Shown here piece after piece: positions 34,738 through 47,319 of a DNA stretch of 64,000 bases. Made by a program: the position numbers and the translations under genes. The DNA comes from JAGWBD01 sp965197455 (lineage in GTDB: Bacteria > Chloroflexota > Anaerolineae > Aggregatilineales > Phototrophicaceae): assembly GCA_965197455.1 (NCBI GenBank), contig OZ240208.1:310001-374000 (forward strand), given 5' to 3'. Position 1 is the first letter of the stretch; each line of letters starts with the position of its first letter. The notes under the pieces are model-generated. The model saw only the letters and a list, made by a program, of their open reading frames with translations. It did not search any database and had not been told where the DNA came from.

Positions 34738-35903
34738 AACGCGCAGTGACACGAGAACGAACGATTCGTGATAGTGCCGCTGAACGCCGCGGCCATGCCC
34801 GCAAACGCCAGCAGCTGCGTCAGAACCGGCGCCGGCGCAATCGGGAATCGGCGGGCTCACATCTGTCGCCGGCCGGCGGCGTGAGCATCACGCTGCCACA
34901 AGTGCGTATTCCGGTAGTCCGTCTTGTCACGGGACTGGCGCTGGGCGTGATTTTGCTGGTCGGTGTGGTGGTTTTCCTGCGCAGTCTGAAACCGGCAGAG
35001 GCGGAGATATTGCCGAACGCCCTGTGGCTGGGCACGGAATGGACCTATGAGGAGCATGAGGCACGCGACATCCGGTCGCTGGCGGAACGCCTGCGGGAGA
35101 ATGAAATCGGTACCGTTTACGCCTGGGTCAGCTGGTTGCAGGGTGACGTGACCTGGCGCGGCGCCGAGCGCTTTAACCGGGTCAAGGCCTTCGCGACCCA
35201 GCTGAAGGACGAATGGCCGGAACTGGAATTGCACGGCTGGATCAGCCTGCCGGTAAATCTGGGCGAGGCTGGCTACCGGCTGGATGACCAGGAACTGCAA
35301 CAGGCCGTCGTAGACTTTTGCAGCAGTGTGGTGCGTGAACTCGGCTTCGACGGGGTGTTCCTCAACATCGAGCCGGTCTGGGATGGCGATGAGCATTTCG
35401 TAGAGTTGCTGCGCAAGGTACGTCTGCGTCTGGGCGAATCTGTGCCCGTCTCGGTTGCGGTTCCGCCGGACTGGAGCCCGGTGGACGCAGGTATTCCCGT
35501 GCCGCCGCTGATTCTGCCAGGCACCGTGTGGTCGCGTGACTACAAGCAGAACGTCGCCTTGCTCAGCGACCAGATGGCCATCATGAGCTACAACAGCGGC
35601 CTGTCCGCCGCGACAGACTATGAAACGTGGATGGCCTACCAGGTGCAGACCTTTTCGGAAGCGGTCAGTGAGCTGGGCGAAGGCACCCGGTTAATGATCG
35701 GCATTCCGACCTATGACGCAGAACCGCCCGGCCATGATCCGGAAGTTGAGAACATGATCTCGGCGCTCAATGGCCTGCGCGCGGGTCTGGCAGCGGCGGG
35801 CCCGGCCGCGGAGTGGGTGCAGGGCGCAGCCATCTATGCAGACTGGACAACCGACGCTGCCGAGTGGGAACAGTTCCAGCTGCTGGCTGTCGAAGGCCGT
35901 TAG
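34734..35903 (+). CDS. membrane-anchored GH18-like TIM-barrel protein, function unknown
   Basis: This 389-residue type II membrane protein probably starts at TTG 34734, overlapping the ybeY stop. The N-terminus is very basic (RKRQQLRQNRRRRNRE near 25-40), then one helix near residues 63-83 (LVTGLALGVILLVGVVVFL), and the rest is outside. The barrel contains LGFDGVFLNIEPVWDGD. The GH18 pattern DGxDxDxE reads DGVFLNIE here: the catalytic Glu is kept but the first DxD acid is Phe and the second Asn. Later parts MAIMSYNSGL and LMIGIPTYD also fit a glycosidase-like barrel. It may bind or cut a glycan weakly, or be a non-catalytic relative. Confidence 0.8.
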   Translation: MKRAVTRERTIRDSAAERRGHARKRQQLRQNRRRRNRESAGSHLSPAGGVSITLPQVRIPVVRLVTGLALGVILLVGVVVFLRSLKPAEAEILPNALWLGTEWTYEEHEARDIRSLAERLRENEIGTVYAWVSWLQGDVTWRGAERFNRVKAFATQLKDEWPELELHGWISLPVNLGEAGYRLDDQELQQAVVDFCSSVVRELGFDGVFLNIEPVWDGDEHFVELLRKVRLRLGESVPVSVAVPPDWSPVDAGIPVPPLILPGTVWSRDYKQNVALLSDQMAIMSYNSGLSAATDYETWMAYQVQTFSEAVSELGEGTRLMIGIPTYDAEPPGHDPEVENMISALNGLRAGLAAAGPAAEWVQGAAIYADWTTDAAEWEQFQLLAVEGR

Positions 35904-37285
35904 CTGCCGGCGGCATGACCGCTGGCGATCTCCTGTAAAAAGCGCACGGTCGTATCAATACCCTTGTACAGCATGTTAACGCGATAGTTCTCGTTGGGAC
36001 CGTGGATGCCGCTGTCATTGGTGCTGAAGCCAAGCGGAACACCAGTGAGACCCAGCACCTCGTGGAACATGGCGATGATGGGCACGCTACCACCGGTGCG
36101 GCGCAGCCCGACCTCGCCTGGCCAGTGCAGGGCGAAGGCTCGCTTCAATGCCTGTACCACCGGGCTGGCAACATCGATCTGCACCGGGTCTCCCAGCCCC
36201 AGTAGTTCGAAGCTGACCTCGACTGTTGCCGGGGCGATTGCGCGAATATGCTCGCAGACCAGGTTGTAGATGTGCTCCGGTTTCTGGTTGGCGACCAGGC
36301 GACAGCTGATCTTGGCGTGGGCCTGCGCGGGAATCACCGTTTTGAAGCCGTCACCGGTGTAACCGCCGTAGATGCCATTGATCTCCAGCGTCGGCCGCGC
36401 GCCCGTGCGCTCGACGCGCGAGAAACCAGGCTCGCCCCAGTCCTGCGGGGCACCAACCAGGCTCTCCCAGTCCGCGTCGTTGAACTCGCCGCGATTGAGC
36501 AATTCACGTTCGGCCGCTGACAGCAGGAGCACATCATCATAGAAGCCTGGCACAGCGACGCGCCCGTCCCTGTCATGTAGCTGCGCGACAATTTCAGCGA
36601 TCACCTGGGCCGGGTTATGGACGATGCCGCCATACATACCACTGTGCAGGTCCGTGCGCGGCCCGCTTACGCAGACTTCCAGGGTCGTGATGCCGCGCAA
36701 GGCCGTCACGATAACCGGTTCATCCGGCTCCTCGAAGCCGCCATCTGCGATGATGCAAGTATCCGCCAGCAGGCGATCCTGATGCTCGCGCAGGAAAGGC
36801 AACAAGCTTGGCGAGCCGCTCTCCTCTTCACCTTCCAGCAGGAAGCGCACATTCACCGGGCAGACCTCGTCACTGGCCAGCAGGGCAGCGACGGCCCGCA
36901 AGGTCACGATGCAGTGACTCTTGTCATCCGAGACGCCCCGTCCATACAGACGGCCGTCACGCAGCTGCGGCGCGAAGGGCTCACTGTCCCAGCCATCTGC
37001 GCGGCTGGCCGGTTGCACATCGTAGTGGGCGTAGATGAGCACCGTTGGCGCCTCTGCGCCGGCGCCCAGCCAGTCTCCATAGACCACCGGGTTGCCGGCA
37101 GCAGGTAGCAGCGCCACATTCTGCAGGCCGATGGCGCGCATCTCGTCGGCCAGCCAGTTGGCGGCGCGCAAGGTGTCCTGCGCGTGGGCAGGATCTGTGC
37201 CGATGCTGGGTATGGCGGCGAGTTCCATCAGCTGCTGCAGCGCCAGTTCATGGCTGGCGCGGGCGAGGGTGAGAGCGTCACTCAT
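35900..37285 (-). CDS. M20 family metallopeptidase (dipeptidase-like)
   Basis: This 461-residue M20 peptidase has VLIYAHYDVQPASRADGW (first metal His and following Asp), GRGVSDDKSHC (bridging Asp), LEGEEESGSPSL (catalytic Glu plus metal Glu) and CIIADGG. The dimerisation lid follows with SGPRTDLHSGMYGG, and the final metal His lies in STNDSGIHGPNENYRV. The motif set matches carnosinase/CNDP-like or PepV-like cytoplasmic dipeptidases. It has no signal peptide. It is convergent with the GH18-like gene (stops overlap by four bases) and divergent from the AI-2E gene. Confidence 0.93.
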   Translation of the reverse strand: MSDALTLARASHELALQQLMELAAIPSIGTDPAHAQDTLRAANWLADEMRAIGLQNVALLPAAGNPVVYGDWLGAGAEAPTVLIYAHYDVQPASRADGWDSEPFAPQLRDGRLYGRGVSDDKSHCIVTLRAVAALLASDEVCPVNVRFLLEGEEESGSPSLLPFLREHQDRLLADTCIIADGGFEEPDEPVIVTALRGITTLEVCVSGPRTDLHSGMYGGIVHNPAQVIAEIVAQLHDRDGRVAVPGFYDDVLLLSAAERELLNRGEFNDADWESLVGAPQDWGEPGFSRVERTGARPTLEINGIYGGYTGDGFKTVIPAQAHAKISCRLVANQKPEHIYNLVCEHIRAIAPATVEVSFELLGLGDPVQIDVASPVVQALKRAFALHWPGEVGLRRTGGSVPIIAMFHEVLGLTGVPLGFSTNDSGIHGPNENYRVNMLYKGIDTTVRFLQEIASGHAAGS

Positions 37286-37340
37286 TTCAGTTCCTCATTT
37301 ATATTCAGTGACGAAGTATAACGCGCTGAATTGGCGGACA

Positions 37341-37349
37341 TGCTATACT
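37341..37349 (+). promoter_or_regulatory. extended -10 promoter upstream of the AI-2E-family gene
   Basis: TGC followed by TATACT (37344-37349) is an extended -10 element 25 bases before the ATG at 37374. No good -35 is present at 17 bp, as is usual for extended -10 promoters. Confidence 0.45.
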
Positions 37350-37373
37350 TCGCGACGGAAAGGCACGGGCCTT

Positions 37374-38543
37374 ATGCTCAACAGACCACTTGCCAACCGT
37401 ACAGCCAGCCGGGTATTCGCCTCGCTTCTGGTGATTATCGTACTGGTCGCATTCTGGCAGGTGCGCAGCGTGTTGCTGCTCTTGCTCAGCTCCATCATTC
37501 TGGTGGTTCTGATCACGACGCCGATGCGCATTTTGCAGCGCCGCTTCAGTTTGAAACGTACTCCGGCGCTGCTCATTTCCCTGCTCATTTTCCCACTGTT
37601 TTTCATCGTGCTCGCATTGACGGTCTTACCGCTGCTGGCCACGCAGCTGACCACCCTGTCCCTGCGCGTGAATGCCGGAGTGATGTTGCTGCAACTGTAC
37701 TGGGAGTCGCTGAATGCGATGCCTGCGCCCTTCACCGGCATCGCCTATGTGCCGCCGGCTGTGCGCGACCCCCTGGTGGAATCCATTTCGCTGGTGGTCA
37801 CGAGCTTTCAGGTCGACAGCCAGCTGATTACACAGGTGGCCAACCAACTGGTCAGCGCCTTTGGCCAGGTCAGCGTCCAGGTTGTTCCAGTGCTGGGCGG
37901 CGTGGCTTCGGCCCTGTTGAACACGCTGATCATCGTCTTCATGTCCATTTATCTGCTCACAGACCCGGCCACCCATGAGGATGGCCTGCTGCGCATGCTG
38001 CCACCGGGCTACCGCGGGCGTGGGCGTGAAATTCTGGCGCGTCTGGACCAGGTCATGCGGGGCTGGCTGGAATCCACCCTGCTGGCGATGGTATTCGTCT
38101 GGCTGGCTACCTGGATCGGGCTCACCCTGCTGGGGCTGGAAGAAGCGCTGGCGCTGGGCGTCATTGCCGGCCTGCTGGCCTTCGTGCCGACCTTCGGCAC
38201 GTTGACGGCCGCAGTGCTGGCGGCAGTGGTGGGCATTCTGCAGCAGCCACAAAATGTGGGCTGGATCATTATCGTCACCTATGCCATCTCGCTGGTACAG
38301 AGTCAGCTAATCAGCCCGTTGCTGGTCGCAGACCGCATCAACGTGCCACCCATCATCGTCCTGCTCGGCCAAATCGTCGCAACAGTCTTTTTCGGATTCC
38401 TGGGGATCCTGCTGGCTGTGCCACTCACGGCCATCCTGATGGTGCTGGTGCAGGAAGTTTACGTGAAGGACACTCTCGGCGACGCAGGCGCGGAGCGGGA
38501 CAGCGCAGTGTCTGAAGAGGAGGCGTTGGCCACGACAACCTGA
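37374..38543 (+). CDS. AI-2E family transporter
   Basis: This 389-residue membrane protein has about eight predicted helices. It begins LNRPLANRTASRVFASLLVI with the paired N-terminal helices, has a large extracytoplasmic segment (about 100-180), and then the family core: FMSIYLLTDPA, PPGYRGRGREILARLDQVMRG in two parts, IAGLLAFVPTFGT and the C-terminal ISPLLVADRINVPPIIVLLG. The family (COG0628) was named after E. coli TqsA, but members also move Na+ or other solutes, so AI-2 export should not be assumed. ATG 37374 is chosen; a longer frame from 37092 overlaps the M20 gene. Confidence 0.92.
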   Translation: MLNRPLANRTASRVFASLLVIIVLVAFWQVRSVLLLLLSSIILVVLITTPMRILQRRFSLKRTPALLISLLIFPLFFIVLALTVLPLLATQLTTLSLRVNAGVMLLQLYWESLNAMPAPFTGIAYVPPAVRDPLVESISLVVTSFQVDSQLITQVANQLVSAFGQVSVQVVPVLGGVASALLNTLIIVFMSIYLLTDPATHEDGLLRMLPPGYRGRGREILARLDQVMRGWLESTLLAMVFVWLATWIGLTLLGLEEALALGVIAGLLAFVPTFGTLTAAVLAAVVGILQQPQNVGWIIIVTYAISLVQSQLISPLLVADRINVPPIIVLLGQIVATVFFGFLGILLAVPLTAILMVLVQEVYVKDTLGDAGAERDSAVSEEEALATTT

Positions 38544-38858
38544 ATTAATCGCAGCTATAGACCCGGTTCATAACGCAACACTACCCTGATGCTGGATTTG
38601 CAATACATTTTGTGTGAGTCATCTATTGTCACAGGTGCCATGTCCATGTCGCGTCGCGCGCCAGTTTGACCACCGGCAATCTCCTGGCATGTGAACGGCA
38701 GGGTGTGCATGCTGGATTGAGCCTCTGTTGAGGCGATGCCCTTTGGTATCCTGGCCCATCCATATTCTGACTTAACCTTGCGGGTGGCGTTGCTATACGC
38801 GCCCGCTAAACTGACTGAACTGGCTTCACAGTCTCCTGTGAATTGAAAAGGATCGCTC
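38544..38858. other. intergenic stretch, no gene found
   Basis: This 315-base gap is visibly richer in A and T than its surroundings. A 104-codon minus-strand frame (38555-38869) has no recognisable motif or ribosome-binding site and is not accepted. The only candidate signal is an extended -10 (TGC TATACG, 38791-38799) with TTAACC at 38772-38777, 16 bp apart, which could serve the gene at 38859. Confidence 0.5.
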
Positions 38859-40535
38859 ATGAGCAGCATGCACAGCCTGATCTGGTTTTATGACATAGAA
38901 GCCCTGACAATTTTTCAGCTGGCACAGATGGCCGGCAGTGGCCCGGATCAGTTGGGTGATCCGGGCACTGTGCAGGCCTATCTGCAGCAATGGCTGGTCC
39001 TCATTTCGGTTCTGATCGGGCTAACCGCCTTGCTCGGCCTTTACGGTGTGTTTCAGCATCGGCTCAGGCTCCCCAAAACCCACTCCTTCGCGCTGCTAAT
39101 CCTGATTGTCGCCCTTGTTTTTGTCCCGGTAACCTATTTGGGAGTCAATGACATCCGCTCGGCAGGGGGTGGTCGCAGTACGGTGTATCGACTTGCCGAT
39201 GGCCTGCGTCAAACTTCAGACGATTTGACGCGCATGGTGCGTCTCTACGCAGCAACGGGTGAGCCGGTTTACCGCGAATACTTCCAGGAAATTCTGGACA
39301 TCCGCAACGGACTTGCGTTGCGTCCCGAGCAGTATTTTGATATTCCCTACTGGGATGTCGTGCTGGCAACCGGGGAGCGGCCGGGCGCTGCCAACGCTCC
39401 CGTATCAATTCAGTCGCTCATGCAGCGCGCCGGTCTGACGGAAGAGGGAGTGTCCCTGCTGCAGGAGGCAGAAAGCCAGTCCAACATCCTCGCTGAACTG
39501 GAATTCGAACTCATGGACGTTGTCGCGGCGCAGACGGCAGATGGCGGCGACTTCGTACTCGACGGCGCAACGGTCGAGGCACTGCGACGTCTGCATGGAC
39601 AGGAATATCACGATGCCAAGGCCCTGGTGATGCAGCCCCTGGTTGGGCTGGTGTCAGGTTCAGGGCTGGACATGTTGATTGTGGAAGGTAGCGTACACAA
39701 CTTCTTGCAGGGGCGGCTGGACATTCTGTCAGTCCTGATTGGTCTGGCAGCCCTGGTTGTTGTCTATATCGTCATTCGTCAACGGCCAGTCCAGTCACGA
39801 TTTTACATGGTTGCGCTGCTGCTCCTGCTAGGCTCTCTGTTCCTTTCCCGGCAAATTCTTGCGCTCAGCGATGATGGCGGCCTCAGCGTAGCCAGACGTC
39901 AAAGCGAGGCCCTGCTTTCTGACGGCTTGCGTCAGACTTCGGATGATCTGACACGCATGGCGCGGCTCTTCACGGTGACAGGTGAAGAGCGCTACCGGGA
40001 ATACTTCCAGGAAATACTGGATATCCGCAACGGTGATGCGCCGCGGCCGGAACTTTATTTCCAGGTCCCCTACTGGGATTTCGTACTGGCAATCAACCAA
40101 AGGCTGGGCGAGACTGGCAATGCGGAACCAATTCGGTCGCTGATGCAGACTGCCGGAATCAATAGTGTGGAAGCCGACCTCCTGTCAGAAGCCGAAGGTC
40201 AGTCCAACGTTCTTGCAGTGCTGGAGAACGAGGCAATGGATGCCGTTGCCCTGCAGGTTGAGGCTGGCGGTGAATATGTGCTTGAAGGCGATGCACTCGC
40301 GGCGATGCAGCTTTTGCACGGCGCTGAATACCACGAAGCCAAGGCCCGGGTGATGCAGCCGCTGGTGCAGCTGTCCCGAAGGTTTGAGCAGGGCGCGCGT
40401 GAGGAAGAAGAGTTTAGCCAGTCTGATTTGAGGCAGGGGATGCTCACTCTGGGATTGGCAATGAGCCTGGCAGCGCTACTCATGGCAGTCGCCTTGTACC
40501 AGGCACGTCGTAGGGCTGGCGAGGCTGAGGCGTAG
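38859..40535 (+). CDS. membrane protein with two tandem sensor domains and no output domain
   Basis: The 558-residue protein contains two homologous extracytoplasmic domains, residues about 113-262 and 353-502, each flanked by membrane helices (about 45-63, 76-95; 289-307, 316-333; 527-546). The repeated core reads GLRQTSDDLTRM(V/A)RL, then TGE..YREYFQEILDIRNG, RPE.YF..PYWD and later a HG.EYH.AKA.VMQPLV end. This core occurs as the extracytoplasmic sensor of many histidine kinases and diguanylate cyclases. Here nothing follows the last helix except a short basic tail (YQARRRAGEAEA). There is no kinase, GGDEF, HAMP or MCP domain, so it may signal through a partner. The two copies are diverged, so the duplication is not recent. 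Confidence 0.85.
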   Translation: MSSMHSLIWFYDIEALTIFQLAQMAGSGPDQLGDPGTVQAYLQQWLVLISVLIGLTALLGLYGVFQHRLRLPKTHSFALLILIVALVFVPVTYLGVNDIRSAGGGRSTVYRLADGLRQTSDDLTRMVRLYAATGEPVYREYFQEILDIRNGLALRPEQYFDIPYWDVVLATGERPGAANAPVSIQSLMQRAGLTEEGVSLLQEAESQSNILAELEFELMDVVAAQTADGGDFVLDGATVEALRRLHGQEYHDAKALVMQPLVGLVSGSGLDMLIVEGSVHNFLQGRLDILSVLIGLAALVVVYIVIRQRPVQSRFYMVALLLLLGSLFLSRQILALSDDGGLSVARRQSEALLSDGLRQTSDDLTRMARLFTVTGEERYREYFQEILDIRNGDAPRPELYFQVPYWDFVLAINQRLGETGNAEPIRSLMQTAGINSVEADLLSEAEGQSNVLAVLENEAMDAVALQVEAGGEYVLEGDALAAMQLLHGAEYHEAKARVMQPLVQLSRRFEQGAREEEEFSQSDLRQGMLTLGLAMSLAALLMAVALYQARRRAGEAEA

Positions 40536-40607
40536 GCTGTTTTCACTTTCCTGGCCGGAGCCAGCTGGTCTGCGGGCTGTAACGTACGTGAGCGTGTGAG
40601 CCGGGGC

Positions 40608-40637
40608 TTGACACACGGAACGTGGGCGGGGTAGGAT
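40608..40637 (+). promoter_or_regulatory. rRNA promoter P1 upstream of 16S
   Basis: Consensus TTGACA (40608-40613) is followed after 18 bp by TAGGAT (40632-40637). The -35 is preceded by CGGGGC, a context repeated in the promoter before 23S. Confidence 0.75.
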
Positions 40638-40698
40638 GTGGATCTGCTACGGAGCGAGTATGTAGCGGGGGGCCCGAGGGAGGGCCGGGACGCAGCTT

Positions 40699-40723
40699 GA
40701 CAACATGAGAGTGGGAAGGAAAG
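40699..40723 (+). other. 5' arm of the 16S rRNA processing stem
   Basis: GACAACATG and the following GTGGGAAGGAAAGC in the leader pair with 42404-42429 (GCATTTCTTCTCACTGACATGTTGTC in two parts) beyond the 16S 3' end. This long imperfect stem encloses the whole 16S and is the expected RNase III substrate. Confidence 0.65.
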
Positions 40724-40793
40724 CGGAAGGCCGGTGCGACCGGCTTGGGGCCAGGTACCGGGGCCGACAGAATACTGGTGCGAAGAGGTAGGA

Positions 40794-42310
<1,517 letters not shown>

Positions 42311-42403
42311 CTGGGGACGCGATGTTGGCACGCATCGAAGGGTGCGGGTCGGCATCTGCGGAGACAGAAGCAGAACAAGGGAGCCGGGAGAGCACTGGTT
42401 GAC

Positions 42404-42429
42404 GCATTTCTTCTCACTGACATGTTGTC
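42404..42429 (+). other. 3' arm of the 16S rRNA processing stem
   Basis: This segment pairs with leader bases 40699-40723. It ends ten bases before tRNA-Ile. Confidence 0.65.
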
Positions 42430-42438
42430 GGGGAGCGG

Positions 42439-42512
42439 GGGCCCGTAGCTCAGCTGGTCAGAGCGCACGCCTGATAAGCGTGAGGCCGGAAGTTCGAGTC
42501 TTCCCGGGCCCA
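42439..42512 (+). tRNA. tRNA-Ile (GAT anticodon)
   Basis: Acceptor GGGCCCG pairs with CGGGCCC, the D loop is AGCTCAGCTGGTCAGAGC, the anticodon loop is CTGATAA with GAT, and the T arm ends GTTCGAGTC. The discriminator is A. It lies in the 16S-23S spacer, the usual place. Confidence 0.97.
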
Positions 42513-42532
42513 CAGGGAGCGGCAGGGCAAGG

Positions 42533-42605
42533 GGGGATGTAGCTCAGACGGGAGAGCGGTGCCTTTGCAAGGCACAGGTCAGGGGTTCGAGTCCCCTCAT
42601 CTCCA
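42533..42605 (+). tRNA. tRNA-Ala (TGC anticodon)
   Basis: Acceptor GGGGATG pairs with CATCTCC (one G-U), the anticodon loop is CTTTGCAAG with TGC, and the T arm is CAGGGGTTCGAGTCCCCT-like. The discriminator is A. It is followed 30 bases later by an intrinsic terminator. Confidence 0.97.
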
Positions 42606-42634
42606 CGGCAGCGGGGAGCAGCAGCAGGAGCGCG

Positions 42635-42657
42635 GGGCGCCGTTGGGCGCCCTTTTT
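42635..42657 (+). terminator. intrinsic terminator between tRNA-Ala and 23S rRNA
   Basis: GGGCGCC (42635-42641) pairs perfectly with GGCGCCC (42646-42652) around a four-base GTTG loop and is followed by five T (42653-42657). A standard rho-independent signal inside an rRNA spacer is unusual and, with the promoter at 42708, suggests that the 16S unit ends here. Confidence 0.85.
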
Positions 42658-42707
42658 GATTCGAGGGGCTGCAGGGGGGTGTGTGGGTGAAGGCAGCCGG
42701 GCGGGGC

Positions 42708-42736
42708 TTGACAGGGGGCGGGGCATATGGCAGGAT
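42708..42736 (+). promoter_or_regulatory. rRNA promoter P2 in front of 23S
   Basis: TTGACA (42708-42713) is followed after 17 bp by CAGGAT (42731-42736). The -35 is preceded by GCGGGGC, matching the context CCGGGGC of the 16S promoter; the -10 elements TAGGAT and CAGGAT are also alike. The start point would be about 85 bases before the 23S 5' end. Confidence 0.72.
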
Positions 42737-42784
42737 GGCAGGCCGCGCGGAAGAGCAAGGGCGCGCGGGCGCAGGTTAACAATT

Positions 42785-42827
42785 GCATGGCGAAGTAACG
42801 CGAGAGCATCAATTTCTCCGTATCACA
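42785..42827 (+). other. 5' arm of the 23S rRNA processing stem
   Basis: Blocks GCATGGC (42785-42791), AGAGCA (42803-42808), TCTCCGTA (42815-42822) and ATCACA (42822-42827) are complementary, in the right order, to GCCATGC (45735-45741), TGCTCT (45722-45727), TACGGAGA (45708-45715) and TGTGAT (45698-45703) after 23S. The arm lies wholly downstream of promoter P2, so a 23S precursor started there could still be processed normally. Confidence 0.7.
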
Positions 42828-42828
42828 T

Positions 42829-45697
<2,869 letters not shown>

Positions 45698-45700
<3 letters not shown>

Positions 45701-45741
45701 GATGGGGTACGGAGAAGAGGGTGCTCTGGCGAAGGCCATGC
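45698..45741 (+). other. 3' arm of the 23S rRNA processing stem
   Basis: This segment is complementary to 42785-42827 in four blocks, closing the precursor stem around 23S before the 5S gene. Confidence 0.7.
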
Positions 45742-45799
45742 GATTATAGAGAGCAAGAGAGCAAGCGCAGGCGTACGCGAGCGTACGCAGCAGCGGGAG

Positions 45800-45921
45800 C
45801 TGGTTGGTGGCTGGAGCCACGGGGGTCCACCCGGCACCATATCGAACCCGGCAGTTAAGCCTGTGAGCGCGGATGGTACTGCACTGGCGACGGTGTGGGA
45901 GAGTACGCCGCTGCCAACCGG
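45800..45921 (+). rRNA. 5S ribosomal RNA
   Basis: The gene is about 120 bases. The terminal helix pairs CTGGTTGG with CCAACCGG. Internal signature ACCCGGCACCATATCGAACC (loop B/helix III) and GCCTGTGAGCGCGGATGGTA-like segments are typical. It lies 100 bases after 23S and shares its transcript. Confidence 0.93.
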
Positions 45922-45972
45922 CCCGCTGCAGCGAGTGAGTGACAGACAGACAATGAGATGGTGAGACCGGAG

Positions 45973-45996
45973 ACGTGCCCGCTGCGGCACGTTTTT
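45973..45996 (+). terminator. intrinsic terminator after 5S
   Basis: ACGTGCC (45973-45979) pairs with GGCACGT (45986-45992) and is followed by further T residues to 45996. It closes the 23S-5S transcript. Confidence 0.88.
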
Positions 45997-46012
45997 GATT
46001 CCTGTGGGCCTG

Positions 46013-46021
46013 TGCTAGACT
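46013..46021 (+). promoter_or_regulatory. extended -10 element of the DUF2007 gene
   Basis: TGC followed by TAGACT (46016-46021) sits six bases before ATG 46028. There is no ribosome-binding site in the gap, so the transcript may be leaderless. Confidence 0.4.
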
Positions 46022-46027
46022 TGCGCC

Positions 46028-46327
46028 ATGAGCGACCATGCAAACGAACGCATTGACTGGATGGCAGCCTGGGTGACCTACGCTCCCCATGAGGCGCAAA
46101 TCGTCGCTGGCAGGCTTCAAAGTGAGGGCATCCAGGCTCTGGTGCATCAACAGGCCGGCGCCAGCGCGATGGGAATTCACATTGGGCAGCTTGGTGAGGT
46201 GCGTGTTCTGGTGCACCCGCGGGATTACGAAACCGCACTCGCTATCCTGACGCCCGCCGACCCGCAGCATTTGCCGCAGGATCGCTCGCGAATCATTTTC
46301 GACAATAATGATGATGCAAGTCAATAA
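46028..46327 (+). CDS. DUF2007-type small protein
   Basis: This 99-residue protein reads AWVTYAPHEAQIVAGRLQSE then GIQALVHQQAGASAMGIHIG and EVRVLVHPRDYETALAIL, the pattern of the DUF2007 (putative signal-transducing) domain in which VLV..D...A..IL is conserved. It is cytoplasmic with no membrane helix. Its 3' end overlaps the start of the P1 peptidase gene by 20 bases, so the two are co-expressed. The biochemical role of the family is not established. Confidence 0.8.
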   Translation: MSDHANERIDWMAAWVTYAPHEAQIVAGRLQSEGIQALVHQQAGASAMGIHIGQLGEVRVLVHPRDYETALAILTPADPQHLPQDRSRIIFDNNDDASQ

Positions 46328-47279
46328 TACGCTCACCGCAGTTCCTGGATTTCGCGCAGGCCATGCGACCAACAGTGACGGCGGCACCGGCTGCACCGTT
46401 GTGCTGTGTCCAACCGGAACCGTTGGAGGTGTTGACCAGCGCGGGGGCAGCCCCGGCACGCGTGAAACCGATCTGCTGCGGCCAGCACAACATGTTGACC
46501 AGGTCAGTGCAATTCTCCTTGCCGGCGGCAGCGCCTATGGTCTGGCTGCGGCAGACGGGGTCATGCGCTGGCTGGAAGAACGCGAAACCGGATATCGCAC
46601 CGGTGACGGCACGGTCGTGCCGATTGTGCCGGCGGCCATCCTGTATGATTTGGGACTGGCTTCTACTGCGGCGCGGCCAGGCCCGGATATGGGTTATCTG
46701 GCTTGCGAGCAGGCCAGCATGAACCCCATCGCAGAAGGGAGCGTCGGCGCTGGCACGGGCTGCCGGGTGTGCTCGCTGACGGGCAATGCGCGCGCGACGA
46801 AGGGCGGAATCGGTTCCGCCAGCATCGATATCGGCGACGGTCTGCTGGTCGCTGCGCTGGTCGCCGTGAACGCCCTGGGGGAAGTTTTGGACGAGCAAGG
46901 AGAGATCCTGGCGGGGCTTCGCTCCGGGCCAGGAGCCGGGGATTTTATCCCATTGCTGGATGTCTTGCGCACGCAGTTCACGCAACCCCAGGCGCGCAGC
47001 AATACGGTAATCGGTGTCGTGGCAACCAATGCGCGCCTGACGAAGGCTGAAGTCACGCGGGTGGCGCAGATGGCCAGCTGCGGTGTGGCGCGGGTGATCC
47101 GGCCGGCGCATACCGCGCATGATGGCGACACCCTGTTCGCCCTGGCCACCGGCACACAGGCTGCCGACGCCAGTGTCGTGGGCGCCTTCGCTGCCGAAGT
47201 GGTTGCCATGTCCATCCGCCGCGCAGTGCGCAAGGCCACCTCGTTGGGTGGCGTCCGCGCCATATGCGACGCTGGCTGA
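46308..47279 (+). CDS. P1 family (DmpA/BapA, S58) peptidase
   Basis: This 323-residue self-processing N-terminal-nucleophile aminopeptidase belongs to the DmpA family. Hallmarks: VPGFRAGHATNSDGGTGCTV at the N-terminus, SAILLAGGSAYGLAAADGVM in the middle, GSVGAGTGCRV, and the autocleavage region RSNTVIGVVATNARLTK where Thr after Asn should become the nucleophile. Relatives cleave N-terminal residues or beta-peptides. Three consecutive ATG codons (46308, 46311, 46314) make the exact start uncertain. Confidence 0.92.
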   Translation: MMMQVNNTLTAVPGFRAGHATNSDGGTGCTVVLCPTGTVGGVDQRGGSPGTRETDLLRPAQHVDQVSAILLAGGSAYGLAAADGVMRWLEERETGYRTGDGTVVPIVPAAILYDLGLASTAARPGPDMGYLACEQASMNPIAEGSVGAGTGCRVCSLTGNARATKGGIGSASIDIGDGLLVAALVAVNALGEVLDEQGEILAGLRSGPGAGDFIPLLDVLRTQFTQPQARSNTVIGVVATNARLTKAEVTRVAQMASCGVARVIRPAHTAHDGDTLFALATGTQAADASVVGAFAAEVVAMSIRRAVRKATSLGGVRAICDAG

Positions 47280-47319
47280 ACAGAGGCAAAAAGCTGGCGG
47301 GAAGCCGGAAGGCGAATCA

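Noticed and set aside
38555..38869. 104-codon minus-strand frame in the gap before the tandem-sensor gene
   Set aside because: No ribosome-binding site, no recognisable domain, and its start overlaps the beginning of the real gene.
45771..45788. GCGTACGC repeated hairpin between 23S and 5S as a terminator
   Set aside because: It forms a hairpin but no T-run follows and 5S lies directly downstream; it is more likely a spacer or processing structure.
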